From: Shewanella sp. AS1
GTDB taxonomy: Bacteria; Pseudomonadota; Gammaproteobacteria; Enterobacterales; Shewanellaceae
Reading direction: 5' to 3'
NCBI RefSeq assembly: GCF_021412565.1
Contig: NZ_JAKCLJ010000006.1
Coordinates: forward strand, 124,001-188,000
Length of the DNA stretch: 64,000 nt
Shown here: positions 25,825-33,528 of the stretch, piece after piece
Position numbering within the stretch: position 1 is the first letter of the stretch
Layout: every line of letters begins with the position of its first letter
Position numbers and translations under genes: made by a program
Notes under the pieces: generated by a model
Seen by the model: the letters and a program-made list of their open reading frames with translations, nothing else
What the model was told of the DNA's origin: nothing
The model's database searches: none

Positions 25825-28283
25825 TGGAGAAACGCATCGCCTGGAAGCTCTTTAAGCGCGAACTATTTCAAGGGCAACTGCTGCTGATCATTTTAGCTAT
25901 CACCTTAGCTGTGCTTTCGGTGACAGGCCTTGCCAGGGTGAGTGAGCGATTACAGATAGCCATTAATGGTCAGGCATCCAAGTTCATCGCGGCTGACAGA
26001 ATAATCAACTCGCCGACGCCTATCGACTCAAATATTCTCACGATTGCCGATAAGTTGGGGCTTAAGCATGTGAAGAGCATGCAGTTCAACTCTATGGTTT
26101 ATGCCAACGACAACTTTCAGTTAGTCACTGTTAGGGCTGTTGGTCCTGAGTATCCGCTCAAGGGAAAGATAGAACTGTCTGACGGCGTAACCCAGAGCCT
26201 ACCTGCTGAAAATACCCTATGGTTCGAGACGCGCCTCGGCGGGATCTTAGGCTATCCGGACTCCATTGAACTGGGTAATGCCGAATTTAGCCTGAGCGGT
26301 GAAATTGCCCGCTTGCCCGATGCCGGATTTAATCCTTTTGCCTCAGCGCCAGTTGTCTTGATGCGCTTAGCAGATGTTGACAAGACCGGGGTGATCCAGC
26401 CCGGCAGCCGAGTGACTTATGTTGCTCAATTTACAGGGGATGCATCGGATTTGACCGCGTTTGAGACTCAGGTAAAACCGCTGCTGAATAACAGTCAGCG
26501 CTGGGTCGATGTACAGTCCGGCGACTCACCCATCGCCAATGCGGTTAAGCGCGCCGAACGTTTTCTGCTATTGGCCAGCCTGCTGGGGATTGCGCTGGCC
26601 TGTGCGGCGATCGGCATCGCGGCGCAGCGCTATTGTCAGCGTCATTTCGATGTGGTGGCTATGCTGAAAACCTTTGGTGCCTCGAGCCGACAGATCCGAG
26701 TGCTGTTTGGTTTGCATCTGTTGTTAGTGACCGCAGTAGGCATAGTCTTAGGTCTTATTGGGGGGATTGGGTTAGATGGATTGATCAGCGCCTATCTGCC
26801 GCAGGAGATCGCCGAATATCAGGCGCCGCTTATCAGGCCGCTGCTGCTTGGGGTGTCTACTGGCTTGATATCGGCATTCATGTTTTCTGCCTACCCCTTG
26901 ATGCGCCTGCTCGCTATCCCACCGCTGCGGGTGCTGCAGCGTCAATTAGAGGGGATACAGCTGGGGATGTGGTTGCATCTACTGCTCAGTCTGGGTGCCA
27001 TGGCGCTGCTTGGCTATCTCTATTCCCAAAGTTTGGCATTAACGTTCACTGTGGTTGCAAGCGTGCTACTGCTGGGGGTTTTACTTAGCGCCTTTGGATT
27101 TGTATTAATCCATGCCGGCAGCAGTGTAGGGATGAAAACCACCAATCCTATGCAGTTGGCCCTGGCGGGGCTTAGACGCCGCGCCAGGCAAAATGCGGTG
27201 CAGTTGGTTGGCTTTAGTAGTGCGCTGGTATTATTGCTGACCATTATTGCGCTGCGTCAGGATTTGTTGGATGAATGGCAAAAGCAGTTGCCTGAAGGTT
27301 CCCCCAACTACTTCTTGGTCAATATCTCCCCCGATGAGGAGCAGCCTTTGGCCGATTATTTTAGCCAGAACCAGATAGAGGCAACCGACATCTATCCTGT
27401 GATCCGTGGCCGTTTGGTGGAGATCAATGATGAGGTGCTTATCACCAATGAACAGGCTGAGGCTGGAGAACCAGGGCGCGTAGGTATATCCCGTGAGCTT
27501 AACCTGACCTGGCGCGATAGTTTGCCGCCGAATAATGATCTGCTCGAAGGCCACTTTAATCAAGCGGCCGATGAGGTGTCAGTTGAGTCTGGGGTGGCCG
27601 AGCGCTTAGGGGTGAGCATAGGGGACCGCTTAACTTATGTTATAGATAACCAGAGGTTAACGGTTAAGATCGCCAGTATTCGTGGCGTGCATTGGGAGAC
27701 TTTGCAGCCTAACTTCTTTATGATCTTCAGCCGCGAAGCCTTAGCGCCTTTTGCCTATACCTCGATGGCAAGTTTTTATCTGGATGAGAGTCAGAAGTCT
27801 TTGGTGCTGGGTTTGATCAAGCGCTTTCCCACCGTTTCTATCATAGATGTGGGCGCCATGATCACTCAGCTTAGACAGATCATCGAGCAAGTATCATTGT
27901 CGCTGACCTTAGTATTAGTGCTGGTGCTGCTTGCCAGTTCTCTGGTGATGATAGCCCAGACAGAAGCCGGGATGGCGACTCGTCAACGCGAACTGGCTGT
28001 GCTCAGAACCTTCGGCGCGTCTGGCTGGCTGCTGCGACTTGCGACAGCTCTCGAATTTGCGCTGTTAGGTATGATAGCCGGTGTGCTGGCCGTTGTGGTG
28101 GCGGAGTTTACTCTTTATCTGCTAAAGACTCAGGTGTTTGAGCTAGTGGTGTATATGCACTGGAACTGGTGGTTGCTTGCACCTGTATCTGGTGCCGTAA
28201 TAGTGGGTTTACTGGGAACCTGGCGCTGTCGCCAGCTACTGCAAAAATCCTGCAGTCAATTGCTGAAGTTGTCAGCTCATTAA
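25824..28283 (+). CDS. ybbP: FtsX-like ABC transporter permease YbbP
   Basis: 819 aa. One N-terminal membrane segment (~15-38), a large periplasmic domain, two FtsX blocks of membrane segments (about residues 240-450 and 690-800) joined by a second periplasmic domain: the ten-segment YbbP layout. ATAMLKTFGASSRQIR-like and ELAVLRTFGASG coupling helices sit in both FtsX domains. Translationally coupled to ybbA through the overlapping stop/start. The 3' end carries a short duplication covering the stop codon. Confidence 0.9.
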   Translation: MEKRIAWKLFKRELFQGQLLLIILAITLAVLSVTGLARVSERLQIAINGQASKFIAADRIINSPTPIDSNILTIADKLGLKHVKSMQFNSMVYANDNFQLVTVRAVGPEYPLKGKIELSDGVTQSLPAENTLWFETRLGGILGYPDSIELGNAEFSLSGEIARLPDAGFNPFASAPVVLMRLADVDKTGVIQPGSRVTYVAQFTGDASDLTAFETQVKPLLNNSQRWVDVQSGDSPIANAVKRAERFLLLASLLGIALACAAIGIAAQRYCQRHFDVVAMLKTFGASSRQIRVLFGLHLLLVTAVGIVLGLIGGIGLDGLISAYLPQEIAEYQAPLIRPLLLGVSTGLISAFMFSAYPLMRLLAIPPLRVLQRQLEGIQLGMWLHLLLSLGAMALLGYLYSQSLALTFTVVASVLLLGVLLSAFGFVLIHAGSSVGMKTTNPMQLALAGLRRRARQNAVQLVGFSSALVLLLTIIALRQDLLDEWQKQLPEGSPNYFLVNISPDEEQPLADYFSQNQIEATDIYPVIRGRLVEINDEVLITNEQAEAGEPGRVGISRELNLTWRDSLPPNNDLLEGHFNQAADEVSVESGVAERLGVSIGDRLTYVIDNQRLTVKIASIRGVHWETLQPNFFMIFSREALAPFAYTSMASFYLDESQKSLVLGLIKRFPTVSIIDVGAMITQLRQIIEQVSLSLTLVLVLVLLASSLVMIAQTEAGMATRQRELAVLRTFGASGWLLRLATALEFALLGMIAGVLAVVVAEFTLYLLKTQVFELVVYMHWNWWLLAPVSGAVIVGLLGTWRCRQLLQKSCSQLLKLSAH

Positions 28284-28301
28284 ATTGTCTACTCATTAAA
28301 T
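28276..28301 (+). repeat. Short direct repeat over the ybbP stop codon
   Basis: ctcattaaat occurs at 28276-28285 (containing the TAA stop) and again at 28292-28301, a 16-bp period. Confidence 0.6.
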
Positions 28302-28302
28302 A

Positions 28303-28346
28303 AAGAAGGGCCTGTTAGGGAGCATTAGTACAGGCCCTTCTTTTTT
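28303..28346. terminator. Terminator after ybbP
   Basis: AAGAAGGGCCTGT and ACAGGCCCTTCTT form a 13-bp stem around a 14-base loop, followed by T6. Confidence 0.9.
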
Positions 28347-28400
28347 ACTTCTCCGATTCATTAGGCTTTTCTCGTCTTAAGAATCATCTTGCTCTATGAG

Positions 28401-29330
28401 TTAAGCGGCCTGTTTTGAAAATAGCGCTGCTAGGGCGTCTTCAAGCTCTGTGTAGTGGAATTGGAAGCCAGCCTCAAGCAAACGTTTGGGGTAGACATAC
28501 TGTCCCTCTAATAATAGCTCCGAGAGTTCGCCTAGCATCAGGCTTAGCATAGGGGCCGGAACAGGCAATATGGTTGGACGGTGAAGGGCCTGACCTAGGG
28601 CAAGGGTAAACTCTTTATTGCTGACAGGATGGGGCGCTGTGGCGTTGTAGATCCCTTGGCATTCTGGATTATTTAGCAGAAACAGTATGATACTGATCAG
28701 ATCTTGTTGGTGGACCCAACTCATGCCTTGAGTTCCCGAGCCTATGGTGCCGCCTCCGCCGAGTTTAAAAGGCACTAGCATTTTCTTCAACGCGCCGCCT
28801 GTGAGCCCCAATACTATGCCTATCCTGATGATGCAGACACGAGTGTGTGTATCGGCATTAAAGGCAAGCTCTTCCCAGCGGGAACAGACGCTGTGAGCAA
28901 ATTTCTCCTCTTGTCCTGTCTCACTGAAATGAGCCAGGCTAAAGTCTTCATCTATGGGGGCATTTTTATCGTGATGGCCATAAATACCTATGGCTGAACC
29001 ACTAATAAATACAGAAGGAGGCTGCTTGCTGGCGATGATCAGTTGGCTGAGTTGTTCTGTGATGCCCCAGCGGCTGTGGCAAATTTGCTGCTTTTGCGCC
29101 AATGTCCAGCGTTTATCGGCGATGGGCTCACCAGCCAGGTTGATGACAGCATCGTAGCCGTCAAGAGAGCTCAGGGCTGATAGGTTGCCGATTAACTTAT
29201 GTTGCCCCTCTTTTTCCAGATGTGCTTTGCCTGCGGAGCGGGTGAGTAAGGTCAGTTGATTATCTTGGCCTAATGCCTGAACCAGTTGTCGTCCGATAAA
29301 ACCAGTACCACCTGTGATGAGTATTTTCAT
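28401..29330 (-). CDS. yfcH: TIGR01777/YfcH family NAD(P)-dependent epimerase
   Basis: 309 aa from ATG 29330 (MKILITGGTGFIG), with GGGA upstream; the open frame extends to 29378 but those residues are not family-like. Rossmann motif GGTGFIG at 7-13, NLAGEPIADKRW, SGSAIGIYG and the C-terminal DUF1731 region (LEAGFQFHYTELEDAL) identify the TIGR01777 sugar-epimerase-like family. Substrate unknown. It follows folX, the same adjacency as E. coli folX-yfcH. Confidence 0.88.
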   Translation of the reverse strand: MKILITGGTGFIGRQLVQALGQDNQLTLLTRSAGKAHLEKEGQHKLIGNLSALSSLDGYDAVINLAGEPIADKRWTLAQKQQICHSRWGITEQLSQLIIASKQPPSVFISGSAIGIYGHHDKNAPIDEDFSLAHFSETGQEEKFAHSVCSRWEELAFNADTHTRVCIIRIGIVLGLTGGALKKMLVPFKLGGGGTIGSGTQGMSWVHQQDLISIILFLLNNPECQGIYNATAPHPVSNKEFTLALGQALHRPTILPVPAPMLSLMLGELSELLLEGQYVYPKRLLEAGFQFHYTELEDALAALFSKQAA

Positions 29331-29463
29331 TAAGGATCCCATTTTTATCGCTGTTATATGAAAAATATACACGATCAAAGGGATTTAAGATCACTTTAAT
29401 CTGCCGCCCTATAGCAGGACTGGGCAATGGCTGACACTCAGTCAGCCATTGTCAGCGCTGGGA

Positions 29464-29832
29464 TTAAGGATTTTTCTTATAACAGAGTTGTAAAGAGACA
29501 GAATCAGCAAAGCGTAGCGCATGGGGCTTATCTATCTCGACCTTAGCCTGATCGACCCATTCATGCTCGCTGGCGATATTGAGTACCTGATCGGTTAAAT
29601 GTTCCAGTAGTGAAAAGCGATTATTTTCAACCAAGGCAATGATTTTTTTGGTGATCGTGCGATAATTTAGCGCATCTTGCATATTGTCACTATTACGGGC
29701 TTTGTCGGCGCAATAATGGATTTCGGCGTTAATAGTGACATCTTGCTTATTGTTTATTTCGTCCTCTTTTATGCCAATATAGGTGCGCAGGCGTAAATTT
29801 TTGATTCGAATGATGGCGATTTCAGGATTCAT
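29464..29832 (-). CDS. folX: Dihydroneopterin triphosphate 2'-epimerase FolX
   Basis: 122 aa, E. coli length. [35 protein letters not shown] and [11 protein letters not shown] agree closely with FolX rather than with the folate-pathway aldolase FolB. The enzyme epimerises dihydroneopterin triphosphate to the monapterin form. It lies 133 bp upstream of the yfcH-like gene on the same strand. Confidence 0.93.
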   Translation of the reverse strand: MNPEIAIIRIKNLRLRTYIGIKEDEINNKQDVTINAEIHYCADKARNSDNMQDALNYRTITKKIIALVENNRFSLLEHLTDQVLNIASEHEWVDQAKVEIDKPHALRFADSVSLQLCYKKNP

Positions 29833-29905
29833 AAGCGTGATTTATATTGTTATAGGAAAGTTAAGCCTATCAATTTTATGGGTAATTCAGAAGGAATTTA
29901 TTTAG

Positions 29906-30973
29906 ATGACTCGATTTAACAATCAAGGTGTCGCCCTCAAGGGATTTGCTGTGATGGCCTGTCTTGTGGTGATCCTGGCCGGAATGAAATTAGCGAGCCC
30001 CATAGTCGTGCCATTTGTGTTGTCGGTTTTTATTGCGGTGATCTGTAATCCGGCCATCAAGGGGATGACACGCTTTAAAGTGCCACGCCTGCTGGCGGTG
30101 ATTCTGATGATGATCTTTATTGTGTTGATGGGATTATGGCTGGCATCTTTGGTGGGTAGCTCAATCAATGCCTTCTCTAAACAGTTACCTGTTTACCGGG
30201 ATCAGCTAGTCGAGCAGTTCTCCTGGATTTTAGTGAAGCTAAGAGCCTTTAATATCGAACTATCCCGGGAGCAGATCCTGGCTTATTTTGACCCGGGTGT
30301 TGCCCTGTCGATGACCACCAATATGTTATCCAGCGTGGGCGGCGTGATGGCAAATCTATTTCTGATCATTCTGACTGTAGTGTTTATGCTGTTTGAGGCG
30401 GAAAACTTACCTAAGAAGCTGCATCTGGCGCTCGATGATCCCGATATGCGTCTCAAGCAAATAGATAAGTTTTTACAGTCAGTGAATCAGTATATGGTGA
30501 TCAAAACCCTGGTTAGCCTTGGCACGGGGGCGATTGTCGGCATAGGGCTGAAACTTATTGGCGTCGATTATGCTCTGCTCTGGGCGGTAGTGGCTTTTCT
30601 GTTTAACTATATTCCTAATATCGGCTCTATCATTGCCGCCATTCCTGCGGTATTGCTGGCGTTCATACAGATGGGCCCCGCAGCTGCAGGAGGCACAGCT
30701 TTACTCTATTTCACCACCAATATGGTGATGGGCAATGTCGTTGAGCCTAAATATATGGGCCGCGGTTTAGGGTTATCGACCTTAGTGGTGTTCTTGTCCT
30801 TGATTTTCTGGGGCTGGTTATTGGGCTCTGTTGGCATGCTATTATCTGTGCCTTTGACCATGATAGTGAAAATAGCACTGGAATCGAGCCAGGGCGGGAA
30901 CTGGTTGGCGATATTGCTAACCGATAATGTGGATGGATTGGTTGAACAATCGACTCAAAAGAACGTTGAATAA
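29906..30973 (+). CDS. AI-2E family transporter (PerM/TqsA/YdiK-like)
   Basis: 355 aa with about eight membrane segments in the family pattern: two near the N-terminus, a long extramembrane stretch (~80-135), then LLSSVGGVMANLFLIILTVVFMLFE, and a cluster with FLFNYIPNIGSIIAAIPAVLLA and EPKYMGRGLGLSTLVV, the two signature blocks. Members export AI-2 or other small molecules or antiport ions; which applies here cannot be told. AAGGAA precedes ATG 29906. The methyltransferase gene follows after 18 bp, suggesting co-transcription. Confidence 0.88.
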   Translation: MTRFNNQGVALKGFAVMACLVVILAGMKLASPIVVPFVLSVFIAVICNPAIKGMTRFKVPRLLAVILMMIFIVLMGLWLASLVGSSINAFSKQLPVYRDQLVEQFSWILVKLRAFNIELSREQILAYFDPGVALSMTTNMLSSVGGVMANLFLIILTVVFMLFEAENLPKKLHLALDDPDMRLKQIDKFLQSVNQYMVIKTLVSLGTGAIVGIGLKLIGVDYALLWAVVAFLFNYIPNIGSIIAAIPAVLLAFIQMGPAAAGGTALLYFTTNMVMGNVVEPKYMGRGLGLSTLVVFLSLIFWGWLLGSVGMLLSVPLTMIVKIALESSQGGNWLAILLTDNVDGLVEQSTQKNVE

Positions 30974-30991
30974 GGAAAGGTTTAAGAATTA

Positions 30992-31921
30992 ATGCAGTTA
31001 TTTGTTGAAGCTCTGCAAAAGATGAGTCTGGGCGAGGAAGCTGAGCGGCTTTTTCATGGCCGTGGAGGCATGTATAGCGGGTGTGAGCACCTGTGTCTCG
31101 ACTGGTTCCCGCCTGTGCTGCTATTGACCAGTTTCAAAGCTATCTCTGATGATGATGTGGCTTACCTGAGTGATGCGATCAATCGGCGATTTATCTCAGC
31201 TGACGGTGAGTCCTTAAACATAGTGTTTCAACATAGGTGCGCCGGACAGACTCAGACCGAGTTACTGCAGGGCCAAGTGCCAGAATCTCACTATGTTATT
31301 GAGAACGGCGCCAAATTTCAGGTGCATCTGCTCAGGGGACAAAATCATGGGCTATTTCTCGATATGCGTGCCGGTCGCGCCTGGGTGAAGCAGCACTCAC
31401 ATCAAGCCAAGGTCTTGAATCTATTTGCCTATACCTGTGGTTTCTCCGTTATGGCGCTGCAAGGTGGCGCCGATGGAGTGGTGAATATCGATATGAGCAA
31501 AGGAGCGCTGGCGATAGGTAAGCAGAATCATCTGCTTAATGACTTGCCCCATGGCGCACGTTTTTTAGGTCATGATATTTTTAAATCCTGGGGAAAATTG
31601 ACCAGGTTTGGCCCTTACGATCTCATCATCGCCGATCCACCGAGTAATCAAAGAGGGAGCTTTGTTGCGACAAAAGATTATGCAAGGTTACTCAAACGTC
31701 TGCCAACTCTGCTGAGCGAGCAGGGAGATCTTCTGCTCTGTTTAAATGCACCCGAATTAGGAATCGATTTTTTAAAGCAGCAGGTTGAGGAGTTCAGCCC
31801 AGATCTGGTGTTTATTGAGCAGTTGGCTAATCCAGAAGTGTTTACCGATAAAGATCCTAACAAAGCACTCAAGGTGCTACGTTATCGTCATGCAAATTCG
31901 AGTGAGGCACTGACTTTTTGA
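30992..31921 (+). CDS. Class I SAM-dependent methyltransferase, RlmI/RlmL-C-like
   Basis: 309 aa. After a ~110-residue N-terminal domain comes LRGQNHGLFLDMRAGRAWV, then SAM motif LNLFAYTCGFSVMAL and catalytic motif IADPPSNQRGS, as in COG1092 rRNA methyltransferases (RlmI, RlmK). There is no N-terminal PUA domain, so it is not RlmI itself. The substrate is probably RNA but unproved. It ends at a strong terminator. Confidence 0.8.
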   Translation: MQLFVEALQKMSLGEEAERLFHGRGGMYSGCEHLCLDWFPPVLLLTSFKAISDDDVAYLSDAINRRFISADGESLNIVFQHRCAGQTQTELLQGQVPESHYVIENGAKFQVHLLRGQNHGLFLDMRAGRAWVKQHSHQAKVLNLFAYTCGFSVMALQGGADGVVNIDMSKGALAIGKQNHLLNDLPHGARFLGHDIFKSWGKLTRFGPYDLIIADPPSNQRGSFVATKDYARLLKRLPTLLSEQGDLLLCLNAPELGIDFLKQQVEEFSPDLVFIEQLANPEVFTDKDPNKALKVLRYRHANSSEALTF

Positions 31922-31950
31922 TGGCTTTGTTTGAACAGAAGGTGTAAGCC

Positions 31951-31988
31951 AAACGGCCATGAAGCCTGATCTCCATGGCCGTTTTTTT
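31951..31988. terminator. Terminator after the methyltransferase gene
   Basis: AAACGGCCATG and CATGGCCGTTT form an 11-bp stem followed by T7; also suits the converging small gene at 32004. Confidence 0.92.
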
Positions 31989-32003
31989 ATCAAGCTTGTA
32001 GGG

Positions 32004-32228
32004 CTAATATCCCAAATATTCACTGAGTAATGAATTGCCATGGGATTCGATAAGTGCGGCTATGGCATTTTGGTCGGGATTTTTAAGTGAAGCCAGTTCA
32101 TTGAGTAACTTGTCCTGCACATCGAACGGCATGGACATAGAGTCCATAAACATCTGGACAGAGAGCAGATCGCCGCGGCCCAATAGATCCACTAATTTTC
32201 TGGCTTCAAATTCGACGAGTGCGTTCAT
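32004..32228 (-). CDS. Conserved-looking small hypothetical protein (74 aa)
   Basis: The likely start is ATG 32228, four bases after AGGGGGT; the frame is open to 32378, but those extra 50 residues are lysine/aromatic-rich and unlike the rest. The 74-aa product is mostly helical and acidic (LVEFEARKLVDLLGRGDLLSVQMFMDSM, then VQDKLLNELASLK). It has no signal peptide or membrane segment, so cytoplasmic. I do not recognise the family. Confidence 0.6.
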   Translation of the reverse strand: MNALVEFEARKLVDLLGRGDLLSVQMFMDSMSMPFDVQDKLLNELASLKNPDQNAIAALIESHGNSLLSEYLGY

Positions 32229-32434
32229 GATACCCCCTGAATGATGTTCATTCGCATCTTGCCTGTCTATTAACCAATAGCAGTTGGGTATAGAAACATT
32301 AGACTTTATTCTTTTAAAAGCCCATTTTTTAGGCTTATAAGTACTCAAAAACTGAAAGTCTTTCATAAAATATTTCATATTTAACGGCTTTTAGGCTTTA
32401 TGGCTATTTTTGCGCCAATATTTGTGAAAGTTTT

Positions 32435-32463
32435 TTGAAAGTCACGACGGTTTGCGGTATGAT
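32435..32463 (+). promoter_or_regulatory. Sigma-70 promoter of the 32-aa acidic gene
   Basis: TTGAAA (32435-32440) and TATGAT (32458-32463) are separated by exactly 17 bp, giving an expected start near 32470 and an ~88-base leader. Confidence 0.7.
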
Positions 32464-32501
32464 ACAGGCCTGTGATTAGCCAGTTGGCGACCTAAACACT
32501 C

Positions 32502-32532
32502 AAGGCAGAATGTAAAACATATTACATGCCTT
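32502..32532 (+). promoter_or_regulatory. Leader stem-loop before the 32-aa acidic gene
   Basis: AAGGC/GCCTT and ATGTAA/TTACAT stack with a 3-base bulge. The hairpin ends about 15 bases before the Shine-Dalgarno sequence, so it could influence translation. Confidence 0.45.
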
Positions 32533-32557
32533 ACCTTACAAATATCTGGAGTCCGTT

Positions 32558-32656
32558 ATGGAAGTTCATGAGTACGAAAGTGCATACTATCAAGTTCAGG
32601 ATGAAGTACTTGAGTCTTTACCTGTAGAGATGGATGAAGAAGCGTTTTTGGATTAA
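32558..32656 (+). CDS. 32-aa acidic small protein, function unknown
   Basis: ATG-to-TAA frame of 33 codons with CTGGAG eight bases upstream, a sigma-70 promoter at 32435-32463 and its own terminator at 32722. The peptide starts MEVHEYESAYYQVQDE and ends MDEEAFLD: about one third Asp/Glu, no Lys or Arg, no signal peptide and no membrane segment. It is therefore a complete transcription unit for a very acidic cytoplasmic microprotein. I do not recognise it. It could equally be a short frame on a regulatory RNA (~32470-32750). Confidence 0.6.
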   Translation: MEVHEYESAYYQVQDEVLESLPVEMDEEAFLD

Positions 32657-32721
32657 TAAAACCGCCGTTAGTTGAGTCAAGCAGACAAAACTGCCGCGCG
32701 TAATTCCTAGGATTTGGATAT

Positions 32722-32754
32722 AAAAATAGCAACCAGTGGGTTGCTATTTTTTTG
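32722..32754. terminator. Bidirectional terminator between the 32-aa gene and the lipoprotein gene
   Basis: AAAAATAGCAACC and GGTTGCTATTTTT form a 13-bp stem with a small loop; A- and T-runs on both sides. Confidence 0.9.
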
Positions 32755-32784
32755 TCTCATTTTCCTGATGTTTGTCTAGGCGTG

Positions 32785-33216
32785 TTAATTGATATTTCCT
32801 TTCTCTGGTAATATCTCGACAATAATCCACTCTCGGTTGATCTTGTGTAGGCGCACAGTGCGATCATCTATCCACTTGTCACCGCCTTTTTTGCCGAACA
32901 TCTTAACTATCACTGTGACGTCTTTGGTAAATTTGCGGAAAAAATCGATATCTATCTCTTCAATTTCCATGGTGACCTCTGTCATTGCCAGGTTTAGCAC
33001 GTGTCTTTGAACTGCAGAGGCGAGGTAATAGTGAGCCAACACTTGCTTCATTGAATCATCGACATACTGTTTGGCTTGCTCAACGTCTCTGTCGACATAG
33101 ATGGCTTTAAAGAAACCTAAGGAGACCTCTTCCGGTGTTTTTACTCGTGCGGTTTGTTCCGAGCCCTGACCACAGCCAAGCAGCAAAATGAGTAAGACGA
33201 ATAAGATGTGTTTCAT
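32785..33216 (-). CDS. Small putative lipoprotein (143 aa)
   Basis: Starts MKHILFVLLILLLGCGQGS, a lipoprotein signal with lipobox LLGC (Cys15). The remainder has one helical half (PEEVSLGFFKAIYVDRDVEQAKQYV) and a beta-rich half (TVIVKMFGKKGGDKWIDDRTVRL, EWIIVEILP), the pattern of NTF2-like/DUF4878-type lipoproteins; that assignment is inference. Membrane-anchored in the periplasm; after the Cys comes Gly rather than Asp, so outer-membrane sorting is expected. Monocistronic, between a converging terminator and a DnaA-box pair upstream. Confidence 0.7.
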   Translation of the reverse strand: MKHILFVLLILLLGCGQGSEQTARVKTPEEVSLGFFKAIYVDRDVEQAKQYVDDSMKQVLAHYYLASAVQRHVLNLAMTEVTMEIEEIDIDFFRKFTKDVTVIVKMFGKKGGDKWIDDRTVRLHKINREWIIVEILPEKGNIN

Positions 33217-33327
33217 GGGGGCTATTGTAGGGAATTTGTAACTAGTATCCTGATTCTGTTTTGCTTTGCAAGGGAAAGCCCTTTTTCACTGCTTGGTATA
33301 TCAACGATTGGACAGAAAATGTGACTC

Positions 33328-33350
33328 TTATCCACAGATTCTGTGGACAA
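33328..33350. promoter_or_regulatory. Pair of inverted DnaA-box-like sites
   Basis: TTATCCACA (33328-33336) is a perfect DnaA box and TGTGGACAA (33342-33350) is the complement of TTGTCCACA, one base off. Their cores form the palindrome TCCACAG-ATT-CTGTGGA about 110-135 bp upstream of the lipoprotein start. Confidence 0.45.
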
Positions 33351-33480
33351 GTTTGTTGAATAATATAGGCATAAGTTTTAACTTGCTGAATTTTTTGATT
33401 AATTTTGTTTGTTCAATTTTTGACGCATCTCCTGATTAGTCAAAAATCTTTGTTACGGTTGCCATTATTTTTATTTGGAT

Positions 33481-33508
33481 ATAAAAAACCTGCCAGTAGG
33501 CAGGTTTT
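33481..33508 (-). terminator. Terminator of the ackA-pta operon
   Basis: AAAACCTGCC (33485-33494) and GGCAGGTTTT (33499-33508) with an AGTA loop; a T-run follows on the minus strand. Confidence 0.9.
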
Positions 33509-33528
33509 GGGCTGATAAGAGTTCAGGC

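Larger units (their letters stand above)
33217..33528. other. 312-bp intergenic region between the lipoprotein gene and pta
   Basis: Contains two inverted DnaA-box-like 9-mers (33328-33350) and the pta terminator (33481-33508). The rest is AT-rich promoter-like DNA for the minus-strand lipoprotein gene; no coding frame seen. Confidence 0.6.
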
